Shown here: positions 1-10,921 of the stretch, piece by piece
How the letters are laid out: each line of letters begins with the position of its first letter
How positions within the stretch are numbered: position 1 is the stretch's first letter
Assembly (NCBI GenBank): GCA_963746885.1
Contig: CAVVDM010000009.1
Span: 62,001-126,000 of the forward strand
Reading direction: 5' to 3'
Length of the DNA stretch: 64,000 nt
From: DATARH01 sp963746885
GTDB lineage: Bacteria > Pseudomonadota > Alphaproteobacteria > ATCC43930 > CGMCC-115725
Notes under the pieces: model-generated
Seen by the model: only the letters and a program-made list of their open reading frames with translations
Databases searched by the model: none
What the model was told of the DNA's origin: nothing
Made by a program: the position numbers and the translations under genes

Positions 1-2
1 TG

Positions 3-689
3 CGCAAGCTGATCGCGGTCGGCCAACCGGAGCGGATTGTCTTCTCGGCATTCGGGCTGCGCGAAGGGTATGCGTACGGCCTTTTGCCGGTGCAGTCGCG
101 CGACGACCCGCTGATTGCCGCCTGCATCGGCATCGCGGCCAGCCAGAGCCGTTGGCACAGCGACGGCGATCGCCTGCAGCGGTGGACCGCGCCGATCTTT
201 CCCGGCCTCGACGGGCGCCTGCGTCGCCTGCACCGCGCCGTGTGCTGGCTCAGCGACATCGCCTGGACCGAGCACCCGGATTACCGCGCGAGGCATGCCT
301 TCGAGCGCAGCCTGACGATGCCGATCGCCCAGCTCAGCCATTGCGAGCGGGTGTTCATCGCCGCGGCGCTACATGCGCGCTACGGCGGTGGCGTCGAGGA
401 CCCGGTCAAGGCGGCGACGCGGCCATTGCTCGACGACAATGACGCCGCCCAAGCCCGCGCCCTCGGCCTCGCGCTGCGGCTTGCCTATACCCTGTCGGGC
501 GGCGCCTTGGAGTTGCTGGACCAGGTGCAGCTGACCCGCGACCAGCGCGGGCTCGCCCTCGAAGTGCCGCCGACCGGCAGCCTGTTTTCCGGGGAAGCCG
601 TGCAGCGCCGGCTTGATGCGCTCGGCCGGGCGCTGGGCCTGGCAACGCCTGCCGTGCGGCGCCGGCTCGCTAGTCCGGCGCTCGCGTAA
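3..689 (+). CDS. Ppx/GppA-family phosphatase, C-terminal part (cut by window edge)
   Basis: The reading frame is open from the first bases of the window, so the N-terminus lies outside. It starts with a stretch containing ERIVFSAFGLREGYAYGLL, the typical end of the second actin-like ATPase domain of exopolyphosphatase / guanosine-pentaphosphatase proteins. About 200 residues of the helical C-terminal extension follow. The family hydrolyses polyphosphate or pppGpp. Which activity applies cannot be told because the catalytic N-terminal half is missing. The gene converges on the DUF4167 gene with a 12-base gap. Confidence 0.85.
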   Translation, partial: RKLIAVGQPERIVFSAFGLREGYAYGLLPVQSRDDPLIAACIGIAASQSRWHSDGDRLQRWTAPIFPGLDGRLRRLHRAVCWLSDIAWTEHPDYRARHAFERSLTMPIAQLSHCERVFIAAALHARYGGGVEDPVKAATRPLLDDNDAAQARALGLALRLAYTLSGGALELLDQVQLTRDQRGLALEVPPTGSLFSGEAVQRRLDALGRALGLATPAVRRRLASPALA

Positions 690-701
690 AACTCGCCGGC
701 G

Positions 702-1163
702 TCAGTACGAAGGGGGCTGGTCGTCGCCCGGCATCGGAGCAGGCTGGGGCCGCGTGGACTGGAACTCGGCCTGCTGCTCGTCGTCGGAGGATTCACCGTC
801 GCCGTCGCCGGCGTTCATCTCGAGATCCGCCGGGGTTGTCGGGCGCGGCTGCCCCTGGGCTTGCCCGTCCCCCTGCGCATTCATGATGCGGAAATAATGC
901 TCGGCGTGCTGATACAGGTTTTCCGCGGCGACCCGGTCGCCGCTGGCCTGCGCCTCCCGCGCCAGCGCGACATAGCGTTCGAACACCTGATAGGCGTTGC
1001 CGCAAATCTTTACGCTCGGGCCGTTGCTGTCGAAAGTCTGGACACGATGCGGCAAGCGTGGCCGGTTGTGGTGCTGCAAGCCGCCCCCTCCACCGCCGCC
1101 CGCTCCACCGCCGCCACCGCCGCCGTTACGACCGCGAGATCGCTTATTCTGTCCTGGCCTCAT
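702..1163 (-). CDS. DUF4167 domain protein
   Basis: A 153-residue protein that begins MRPGQNKRSRGR, then carries a glycine-only run broken by one alanine (residues about 15-28). A conserved block follows (about 43-95: TFDSNGPSVKICGNAYQVFERY, with helices rich in A, E and R), and then an acidic, Pro/Gln-rich tail. This is the DUF4167 architecture, widespread in Alphaproteobacteria and commonly next to prmC/prfA as here. The basic Gly-rich N-terminus suggests RNA binding, which is inference. It lies 175 bases downstream of prmC and may have its own promoter. Confidence 0.85.
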   Translation of the reverse strand: MRPGQNKRSRGRNGGGGGGGAGGGGGGGLQHHNRPRLPHRVQTFDSNGPSVKICGNAYQVFERYVALAREAQASGDRVAAENLYQHAEHYFRIMNAQGDGQAQGQPRPTTPADLEMNAGDGDGESSDDEQQAEFQSTRPQPAPMPGDDQPPSY

Positions 1164-1286
1164 GATACCCGTCTAATCGCGGTGGATACGGTCGGACCCT
1201 GGCCCGGTTGGGAATGCTGTCGGCCACAACCGCGTTGCGGCGGACCAAACTGCGCCATCGGATGGCGCGGGTTCCCGAATGGAATC

Positions 1287-1315
1287 AGCCTAGACGGGAC
1301 GGCCGTGTATTCCAA
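1287..1315 (-). promoter_or_regulatory. Possible promoter for the DUF4167 gene
   Basis: On the minus strand TTGGAA (1315-1310) and TAGGCT (1292-1287) are separated by 17 bases, about 125 bases upstream of the DUF4167 start. The match to sigma-70 boxes is only moderate. Confidence 0.3.
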
Positions 1316-1338
1316 TCGTTTTTTGTGCTTGGCCTCGG

Positions 1339-2183
1339 TTATCCGCGGGCGATCACGCAGCGAACGATGCCGGCAAGATCGGACATGAACCCATCGAGCG
1401 CCAGGCCGCTCTGCATCAGGATCGCGGCGACGGCATCGGCCTGTCCCGCGCCAAGCTCGGCCGCGAACACGCCACCGCCCGGCAGCAGCCGCGGCAGGTC
1501 GGCGGCGATCGCGCGATAGGCCGCAAGCCCATCGTCGCCGCCGTCGAGCGCGCGCCGCGGATCGTATTTCCGGACCTCCGGCGGCAGCGCGGCGAGGATG
1601 GCGGTCGCGATGTAGGGCGGATTGGCGACGATCGCATCGAACCGGCCGGCGAGCGCCTCGCCCCAATCTCCTACCGCAAAACGCGCCCGGTCGCCGAACC
1701 CGAGCGCCTTGGCGTTGTCATGCGCGGTACGGGCTGCGCCGAGTGCGATGTCGATGCCGATCCCGCTCGCCTGCGGCAACTCGGACAGGAGGGCCAGCAA
1801 CAGACATCCTGTGCCGGTCCCGAGATCGAGCAGCCGATAGGGCCGGGCGCGGTCCGGCAGGCGCGCAAGCACGGCCTCGACCACGGTTTCGCTGTCGGGG
1901 CGCGGGTCGAGCGTGTCCGCGGACAGGGCAAATTCAAGGCCCCAGAATTCGCGGCTGCCGACGATCCGGCTCAGCGGCTCGCGCGCAACCAAGCGCTCCA
2001 GCATTGTCGCGACCCGCGCCGCTGCAGCACCGCCCAGGGTGCGCTCCGGGCGGGCAAACACCTCGGCGGCGGACAAATCGGTCGCCGCCGCGACGAGCCG
2101 CCGTGCCTGTCGCCGCGGCTCGTCGAAGCCCGCCGCCGCCAGCGTCGCGGTCGCCCCGGCGAGGAGGGAGCCGAGCGTCGCAT

Positions 2184-2187
<4 letters not shown>
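1339..2187 (-). CDS. prmC: Peptide chain release factor N5-glutamine methyltransferase
   Basis: A 282-residue class I SAM methyltransferase of the HemK/PrmC family. It methylates the glutamine of the GGQ motif in release factors. The N-terminal helical domain (residues about 1-75) is followed by REPLSRIVGSREFWGLEF, the SAM-binding loop LDLGTGTGCLLLALL and the diagnostic NPPYI motif that positions the substrate glutamine. Its start overlaps the prfA stop by four bases, so it is co-translated with its own substrate. Length is normal for the family. Confidence 0.95.
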
Positions 2188-3268
<1,081 letters not shown>

Positions 3269-3272
<4 letters not shown>

Positions 3273-4516
3273 GCCATCAGCGCCTTGATCCGCGACACAA
3301 GGCCGGTGCGCGCAACCGCCTCCTGTACACCGCTGTCCATATCGCGCACGATCGTTCCGTCGCGGTTAATTTCGTTGTCTCCGACGATGATCGCGAGCCG
3401 AGCCTGTACCCGGTTGGCCTTGGTTAGCCGCCGTTGCAGATTTCCCGAATAAATGAATTCCACCGCGAAGCCAGCGTCGCGCAGCTGCTCGGCTTCTCTA
3501 AGACAAAGAAACTCGGCGTTACTGCCAAGGGGTACGAATGCCACGGGCCTTGCCCGACTGGGCGGCTCGGCGATCATCATTGCTAGGCGTTCAATTCCCG
3601 CAGCCCAGCCGATCCCAGGCATCGACGGTCCCCCCATCAGTTCGACCAGCCCGTCATAACGCCCGCCAGCCAACAGCGTGCCCTGAGCGCCGAGATCGGT
3701 GGTAACGAACTCGAACACCGTATGCGTATAGTAATCAAGGCCGCGCACCAATCGAGGATTTTCCTTATACTTGATGTCAAGGAAATCGAGTCCCTGGCGA
3801 ACTTGGTCAAAGAAATACCTTGAGTCGGCCGTCATGGAGTCAGTAAAAATCGGAGCCCCTTGGATGATCTCCCGATCGGCGGCATCTTTCGAATCCAGAA
3901 TTCGAAGAGGATTGCGATCGAGACGACGTTGACTATCCTCCGATAGGTTGCTCCGATATTTTGAGAAATAGCTAACAAGACCTGTTCTGTAGTGCTGCCG
4001 GCTCGCCGGGTCGCCAAGGGTGTTCAGTTCGAGCACGACGCGGTCGGCGACCCCGAGTTCCCGCAGGATGCGGTTCCCGAGCGCAATGACCTCGATATCG
4101 GCCTGCGGCGTTGCGACGCCGAGCAGTTCGACGCCGATCTGGTGGAACTGGCGGAAGCGGCCCTTCTGCGGCCGCTCGTAGCGGAACATCGGGCCGCTGT
4201 AGAAATATTTGAGCGGGGTCGACTGCGTCAGCCCGTTGGACAGGACGGCGCGCACGACGCCGGCGGTGTTTTCCGGCCGCAACGTCACCTCTTCGCCGCC
4301 GCGGTCGGTGAAGGTGTACATCTCCTTGGAAACGATGTCGGTGTGCTCGCCGATCGGGCGGGAGAACACCTCGGTGAACTCGAAGATCGGCGTCGCGATC
4401 TCGGCAAAGCCATAGAGCGCCGCCGCCTCGCGCGCCGTCTCGGTGACGCGGCGATGGCGCCGCATCGTCTCGGGCAACAGGTCCTGCGTGCCGCGCGCCG
4501 GCTGCAAGGCTGGCAT
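3269..4516 (-). CDS. hisS: Histidine-tRNA ligase
   Basis: A class II aminoacyl-tRNA synthetase that charges tRNA-His. Visible signatures are RGTQDLLPETMRRHR at the N-terminus, motif 2 (FYSGPMFRYERPQKGRFRQF), the histidine-specific LVRGLDYYTHTVFEF and motif 3 (GWAAGIERLAMM), with the anticodon-binding domain at the C-terminus. I chose the ATG at 4516 (415 aa, MPALQPARGTQ) over the in-frame ATG at 4540, because AGGAGAG lies eight bases before 4516 and inside the longer frame. The segment at about 3330-3995 (residues about 174-395) is clearly richer in A+T than the rest of the gene and the neighbours (roughly half GC against about two thirds). The gene therefore looks mosaic. Confidence 0.96.
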
Positions 4517-4708
4517 CGATGGTCTCTCCTGGATGTGCAAGCAGCCGGCAATGCTATGGCGACTGTGTGCAACTCCTCAACATGGGATGGCGCGATGGCG
4601 CCCTCAAGCGTTGCTGGCGAGTGCCCGCTGCACAAGAGAGCGCCGCGAAATCATCGTTAATCGTCTCCTAACCCGGCCGCTGCTAATCTCCAACCGCTGA
4701 TTATCGCG

Positions 4709-6328
4709 ATGCAGGGAGACGGGGTGGCCGCGCTACGAGGGGTTTCGGCGGGCGGCGCCGACGACACGGTGGTTCGCCCGCGCGCATGGAACGGCCAGCT
4801 GCCGGCGGCTTGCGGCTTGTTGGGCCTCGTGCTGCTGGCGGTGGCGCTGCGCCTCGTCCCGACCGTTTTCGTCCCGAGCATGAATTGGGGCGACGAGATT
4901 TTCCAGACGACCGAGCAGGCTCACCGCTTGGTTTACGGCTATGGCCTGGTGCCCTGGGAGTTCCAGGTCGGCATGCGCTCCTGGCTGCTGCCGGGGGTCA
5001 TTGCCGGGCTGATGGAGATCGCCCGGATCTTCGGCGACGGCCCCGACTACTACCTGCCCGTGATCGCCGTCGGGCTCGGTCTCCTGGCAAGCGCGCCGGT
5101 CGTGTGCTGCTTCCTGTGGTGCCGGCGGTCCTTCGGCCTTGCCGGCGCGTTCGTCGCGGCGTTCGCCGTCGCGGTTGCTCCGGAACTCGTCTATTTCGGC
5201 GCCCGGGCGCTGAACGAGGTGGTGGCCGCTCACCTCTTGGTGATCGCGCTCTATCTGATTGCGCCGGGCTATCCGGTCGGGGATCGCCGCCGTTTCGTCG
5301 GCGCCGGCGTGCTGCTCGGCCTTGTCTGCCTGTTGCGCCTGCAGCTCGCCCCGGCCGTCGCGGTCATCGCGCTGTGGCCGGCGAGCGGCACTTGGCGCTG
5401 GCGGCTTCCCGCGCTGATCGGCGGCGGCCTCGCGGCACTCGCCTTCGGCGCTGCCTTCGATTGGCTGACTCTCGGCTACCCGCTGGCATCGGTGTGGCGC
5501 AACCTCTACGACAACGTCTATCTCGGGATCAGCTCCGACTTCAGCGTCGAGCCGTGGTCGTATTACCTGCTCGGCGAGCTCGGCGTCTGGCTTGCCGCCG
5601 CGCCGTTCGTGCTGCTGTTCGCGGCGCTCGGAGCGCGCCGCATGCCGGTATTGCTCGCGGCGGTGGTCGCCATCGTCGCAGTGCATTCGGCGATCGAGCA
5701 CAAGGAATATCGCTTCGTCTACCCGGCGGTGGTGTTGGCGATGGTGCTGGCGGCCGTCGGGCTGGCGCAGGCGACGAGCGTGGCGGAGCACGCATTATGC
5801 CGGCGCGGCGTGCGGCAGGGCGTCGCCGCAGCAATTGCCGCAATCGTGCTGATGGCAAGCTGGGGCAGTGTCGCGTCGGGCGTGTGGTCGGGTGGGGCGC
5901 TGGCCGGGCTGCGCCACCGCGCGCATGACGAGCTTCTCGCCATGTCCTACGTGCGGCGGACGATGCTGCCCTGTGGCGTCGGCCTCTACGGCGAAAACGC
6001 CTGGGTGCGCTATGGCGGCTACACCTACCTGCATCGCCCGGTGCCGATGTATTGGCCCGACGACCAAGTCAAGCTGTCCGCCACCGCCCCGGCGTTCGAT
6101 ACGCTCCTCTACGACCGCGCCGCCCCCCCGGCCCTGACCGATCTCGGCTTCAAGCCGGTGCGCTGCGTCGGCGCGATCTGTATCGCCCACCGTGCAGGGA
6201 GATGCACCGAACTCCCGATGCCGCGCATGTGGTTCCCCGAGCAGCTGCGCGGCGTGGCGCCGGCGAGCCGTCGCTTCGAGGCGGTGCCCCGACACGCGCT
6301 CCGCGATGGCGCGAGGACGACCCGGTGA
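4709..6328 (+). CDS. GT22 (Alg9/PIG-B-like) membrane mannosyltransferase
   Basis: About 539 residues with a dozen hydrophobic segments, so a GT-C type integral-membrane glycosyltransferase. The first loop holds NWGDEIFQTTEQAHRLVYG followed by a WEF...RSWLLPG block. A later loop holds EHKEYRFVYP, the HKExRF motif. Both are hallmarks of family GT22, best known from eukaryotic ALG9, ALG12 and PIG-B, which transfer mannose from dolichyl-phosphate-mannose. In bacteria the donor is presumably a polyprenyl-phosphate sugar (inference). A GTG at 4724 preceded by GGGAGA is an alternative start. The stop shares one base with the next gene's ATG (TGATG). Confidence 0.8.
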   Translation: MQGDGVAALRGVSAGGADDTVVRPRAWNGQLPAACGLLGLVLLAVALRLVPTVFVPSMNWGDEIFQTTEQAHRLVYGYGLVPWEFQVGMRSWLLPGVIAGLMEIARIFGDGPDYYLPVIAVGLGLLASAPVVCCFLWCRRSFGLAGAFVAAFAVAVAPELVYFGARALNEVVAAHLLVIALYLIAPGYPVGDRRRFVGAGVLLGLVCLLRLQLAPAVAVIALWPASGTWRWRLPALIGGGLAALAFGAAFDWLTLGYPLASVWRNLYDNVYLGISSDFSVEPWSYYLLGELGVWLAAAPFVLLFAALGARRMPVLLAAVVAIVAVHSAIEHKEYRFVYPAVVLAMVLAAVGLAQATSVAEHALCRRGVRQGVAAAIAAIVLMASWGSVASGVWSGGALAGLRHRAHDELLAMSYVRRTMLPCGVGLYGENAWVRYGGYTYLHRPVPMYWPDDQVKLSATAPAFDTLLYDRAAPPALTDLGFKPVRCVGAICIAHRAGRCTELPMPRMWFPEQLRGVAPASRRFEAVPRHALRDGARTTR

Positions 6329-7584
6329 TGACGCGGCGCGCCCGATCGTGGCTGATCGCGGTCGGCCTCCTATGCGGCGTCTACGGCCTCGGTTCGATCG
6401 CGATCTACCTGTTCTACTTCACCCGCCACCCGTTCCAGGACTGGATGGTCTATTACGCCGCCGCACGGGCGTATCTCGACGGCAATTTGCCGCTGATTTT
6501 CGATAGCGCGCGCTTTACCGCGCAGTTAAATCACCAGTTCGCCGGCTGGCTCACCGAGCCGTTCAGGTTCCGCTCCTTTGCCTACCCGCCGTCGTTCCTG
6601 TTGCTGCTGGTGCCGTTCGGCCTGCTCGGCTTCGCGGCCTCCGCCGCGCTGTTCCAGATCGCCAGCCTCGCCGGCCTGCTGGCGGCGCTGTGGCACCATG
6701 TCAACGGGGGCCGTCGCTGGGTGCTCCACGCGCTGTCGCTGATCCTGGCGCCGGCGGCGTGGTTCAACATCGTTTCCGGACAGAACGGCTTCCTGACGGG
6801 CGCGCTTCTGGTCGGCGGGTTCGGTCTCCTGCCGCGTCGGCCGGCACTGGCCGGGGCGCTGCTCGGGGTGCTGAGCTACAAGCCGCAATTTTGGCCGCTC
6901 GCTGCATTGGCGCTCGCCGCCGCTCGGCAGTGGCGGGCATTGGCGAGCATGATCCTGACAGCGAGCGTCATGGCGCTGGCGAGCCTCGCGGTGTTCGGCG
7001 CGGCACCGTGGCGCCTGTGGATCGAATGGATCGTCAGCCCGTCGCCGGGGGCTTACCAGAGCTTTCTCGAATGCTGCCGCCTGCATGACGAAAGCGTCTA
7101 CACCAACCTCATCCTCCTCGGCGCATCGCGGATCATGGCCGATCTCGGCCAGCTTGCCGCAATGCTGCTGGCGGGCGGCGTCGTGTGGTGGTGCCACCGC
7201 CGCCCGCTGCCGCGCGATCTGCAACTGACCGTCCTGCTCGCGGCCACCGCGTTGGCGGCGCCGCATGTCGCCAATTATGACGCCGTGCTGCTGGTCGTTG
7301 CCGCAACGCTGCTGTTTGCGCACGGGCTTGATCACGGGTTTCGCCCCGGCGGCGTATTCGGTGGTGCGCTCGTGCCGGTGCTCGTCTGGATGATTCAGTT
7401 GCTGAATCCGCCCGACGCATTCCCGATCGGGCGTGCGACGCCGGCGCTGACGGTTTTGCTGATCGCCTGCGCCGTTACCGAGGCTCGTTTTTTCGCCGCC
7501 GCGGGTCGCGAGCGCGTACATCGCCCCGCTCTTCTACCCGTCGGGATGCCTGGTCCGACCGCAACAACGGACGAACCGGGATGA
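6328..7584 (+). CDS. GT87 (DUF2029) membrane glycosyltransferase, copy 1
   Basis: A 418-residue multi-spanning protein starting MTRRARSWLIAVG. Family features are the first-loop segment QDWMVYYAAARAYLDGNLP, then YPPSFLLLL, SGQNGFLTGALL and GVLSYKPQFWPLAAL, all typical of DUF2029/GT87 polyprenyl-phosphate-mannose-dependent mannosyltransferases. The ATG overlaps the upstream GT22 stop by one base and the stop overlaps the next gene's ATG by four. The three glycosyltransferases must be one operon, probably building one cell-envelope glycan or glycolipid. Confidence 0.8.
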   Translation: MTRRARSWLIAVGLLCGVYGLGSIAIYLFYFTRHPFQDWMVYYAAARAYLDGNLPLIFDSARFTAQLNHQFAGWLTEPFRFRSFAYPPSFLLLLVPFGLLGFAASAALFQIASLAGLLAALWHHVNGGRRWVLHALSLILAPAAWFNIVSGQNGFLTGALLVGGFGLLPRRPALAGALLGVLSYKPQFWPLAALALAAARQWRALASMILTASVMALASLAVFGAAPWRLWIEWIVSPSPGAYQSFLECCRLHDESVYTNLILLGASRIMADLGQLAAMLLAGGVVWWCHRRPLPRDLQLTVLLAATALAAPHVANYDAVLLVVAATLLFAHGLDHGFRPGGVFGGALVPVLVWMIQLLNPPDAFPIGRATPALTVLLIACAVTEARFFAAAGRERVHRPALLPVGMPGPTATTDEPG

Positions 7585-8852
7585 CCGCGGCATTAGACAG
7601 GATCCGGGCACGTCTGCGCGACGAGACTTGGCTCGACCGCCGGCGAATCCGCGCCGCCGCCGCGATTCTGCTTGCGGTCGAGCTCGCCGTCTTCGCCTTC
7701 CTGATCGCCGGGACGCATGGCTGGATCGTGCCATTGTCGAAGCCGACGACGACCGATTTCGTCAGCTTCTATTCGGCCGGGGCGCTTGCCGACGCCGGCA
7801 CGCCGGCGCTCGCCTACGACCATACGGCGCACCGCGCCGCCGAGGAGCGGGTCACCGGTCCCGGCATCGAATACCAGTATTTCAACTACCCGCCGGTGTT
7901 CCTGCTGCTGTGCGCCGCGCTGGCGCCATTGCCCTATCTCGTCGCGTTTGTCGTGTTCGAGGGCGCGACCTTGGCCCTCTTCGTCACTGTCGCCTGCCGC
8001 ATTCTCGGCGAGCGCAGCAGCACGGCGTTGCTCGCGCTGGTGGCCTTTCCGATCGTGTTCTGGAATTTTGGTCTGGGCCAGAACGCGTTTCTGACGGCGG
8101 CGCTGTTTGGTGCGGCAACCCTCTGCGTCGACCGCCGCCCGGTTGTCGCCGGCCTGCTGTTCGGCGCGCTGTGCTACAAGCCGCAATTCGGGCTGCTGCT
8201 GCCGCTGGCGCTCGTCGCCGCCGGGCAGTGGCGCACCATTGCGGCGGCCGCGATCTCGGCGAGCGCGCTGGTGCTGGCGTCGCTCGTGCTGTTCGGGGTC
8301 GACACCTGGCACGCCTTCCTCGAGACGGCCGGCGCGTCGCCGGCGATGTATCAATCCGGCCGCATCCTGTTCGCCGGAATGGCCAATCCGTTCGGCGCGG
8401 CGCGCCTCCTCGGCGCCGGCCTGCCGCTCGCCTATGGCGTGCAGGCGACGGCAAGCATCGTCGCGGCCGCTGTTGTCGTCGCGGTTTGGTGGCGCGGCCG
8501 GCTGTCGTTGCCGACGCGCGCGGCGACCCTTGCTGCGGCGGCGCTGGTCGCGGCGCCGCTGTCGCTGCTCTACGACCTGATGCTCGGTGCGGTGGCCGGC
8601 GCCTGGCTGGTCCGCGATCGCCATTCCCCGGCTGCTGTGGGATGGGAGAAGACCGCGTTGGCTGCGCTCTATCTTGTGCTGCTGCTCGCTCCGCCCCAGC
8701 TGGCCGAGCGGGCGCATGTCCCGGCCTTCCCGCTCGCGGCGCTGGCGCTGTTTGCGATGGTTGCGGCCCGGGCGTGGCGCGAAGCGGCCTTGCGCCGCCG
8801 TGGCGCCCACGGTGTGCCGCTCATCGCGGGGTCGCACCCTGCCGCGCGCTGA
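7581..8852 (+). CDS. GT87 (DUF2029) membrane glycosyltransferase, copy 2
   Basis: A 423-residue paralogue of the preceding gene, with the same blocks: TDFVSFYSAGALADAG in the first loop, FNYPPVFLLLCA, GQNAFLTAALFG and LFGALCYKPQFGLLLPLALV. The repeated order and spacing indicate tandem duplication followed by divergence. The overlap ATGA with copy 1 points to translational coupling. Donor and acceptor cannot be read from the sequence. The gene ends 17 bases before the convergent ABC exporter permease. Confidence 0.8.
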   Translation: MTAALDRIRARLRDETWLDRRRIRAAAAILLAVELAVFAFLIAGTHGWIVPLSKPTTTDFVSFYSAGALADAGTPALAYDHTAHRAAEERVTGPGIEYQYFNYPPVFLLLCAALAPLPYLVAFVVFEGATLALFVTVACRILGERSSTALLALVAFPIVFWNFGLGQNAFLTAALFGAATLCVDRRPVVAGLLFGALCYKPQFGLLLPLALVAAGQWRTIAAAAISASALVLASLVLFGVDTWHAFLETAGASPAMYQSGRILFAGMANPFGAARLLGAGLPLAYGVQATASIVAAAVVVAVWWRGRLSLPTRAATLAAAALVAAPLSLLYDLMLGAVAGAWLVRDRHSPAAVGWEKTALAALYLVLLLAPPQLAERAHVPAFPLAALALFAMVAARAWREAALRRRGAHGVPLIAGSHPAAR

Positions 8853-8869
8853 ACCAAGCCAGCCTGCGT

Positions 8870-10065
8870 CTATGGCGGGAACAGGATCTCCTCGCGCTCG
8901 TACAGGCGAAAGCCGAGCAACAGCAGGAGAGCCGTCGAGGCCAGGGTCGCGACCGCGGTGATCCCGATAAAGCCCAGGCTGACGAATTCGTTGCGCACCA
9001 GTTGGCCCATCAAGAGGGTCTGGCCAAAGGTCGGGATTGCCGCCAGCAGCGGTCGCGCGTTGACCGGCGCCAGCGCCAGCACCATGCCGGCAAGACCGGG
9101 GATCAGCGGCAGCAAGCCGAGATAGGTCTGCGCTTCCTTCATGCTGCGGGTCGACGCGGAGATCAGCAACTGCGTCGCCGCGGCGAGAAACACCAGGGGC
9201 AGGCACACCGACACCACGACCATCAGGCGCAGTGCCCCCGGCGGCGCGGTGAGGCCCAGCGATTCGCGCGGCACCACGTGCAGCATGACCCAGAAGGCGA
9301 CCACCTGTACGGCGAGCGCCATCAGCGTGAAGATGATGGTCGCGCCGAGCTTGCCGGTCAGCACCTGGTTGCGGGTGACCGGGTTCATCATCAGCGGCTC
9401 GAACGAGCCGCGCTCGCGCTCGCCACTCGTCGAATCAAGCGCGACATGCACGCCGCCAGTGAACAGCGTGAAGATCAGGAACGGCGGGATCATCGTGAGC
9501 AGGATCACCGACGGCCCCGCCGCCCGGCCGATATTTTCCTGCGTGACGTCGAGAACGTCGAGGATCCCCGTCGAGATCCCGGCGGCGTTCAGCCTGTTGC
9601 GCAGCGTCGTACGGCGAAACCGGCTCAACAGATCGATAACCCGGCCAGTCGCGACGATGCTGTCGAACCGCGAAGGGTTGGCAATCAGCCGCACCGCGAG
9701 CGGGGCCTCCCTGCCGGCGGCCAGATGCTCGGGCAGAATCAAGGCAAATGGAAGCCGGCCGCCCGACACCATCTCGCGGGCGTCTTCCGCCAGCGGCCGC
9801 AGCTGCGCCCCGTGTCTTGCGAGAAAGCGCACCAGGTCCGGTGCGCCGTCGGCATGGACGATCGGCACCACCAGCGGGCCGCCCTGGTTGACCCGCATCG
9901 AGCCGCCGACAAAGAGAAACATCAGCCCGAGCAGGAGTGGGCCCATCAGCGGGTAGATCATCGCCACGAGAATGCTGCGGCGGTCGCGCAGATGGTCGAC
10001 CATCTCCTTGCGGAAAACGATGAGAATCGCCCGCACCATCACTCCCCCTTGAATTCGTCCCCAGG

Positions 10066-10069
<4 letters not shown>
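8870..10069 (-). CDS. ABC-2 type transporter permease (NatB-like)
   Basis: A 399-residue permease that starts near FRKEMVDHLRDRRSIL, the typical cytoplasmic lead-in of NatB/YhaP-like proteins. It then has one hydrophobic segment, a large extracytoplasmic loop (residues about 55-170) and five to six C-terminal membrane segments (SGERERGSFEPLMMNPV precedes them). It pairs with the ATPase just upstream. Its ATG overlaps the ATPase stop by four bases. An alternative ATG at 10039 has AGGGGGAG directly upstream. The family exports sodium or drugs; the substrate here is unknown. Confidence 0.85.
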
Positions 10070-10815
<746 letters not shown>

Positions 10816-10921
10816 CGGATTTCCGTGCAGGACGCCCCGCCCATTCGACTCGACGGTGCCGTGCGGGTCAAGGCGGTCGCACGATGCGGCGGCGACAATT
10901 CGTCGTTAAGTTGAGATTCCG

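Noticed and set aside
7593..9206. A 537-codon minus-strand open frame
   Set aside because: Antisense to the GT87 gene; low-complexity Arg/Gly/Gln sequence with no family features.
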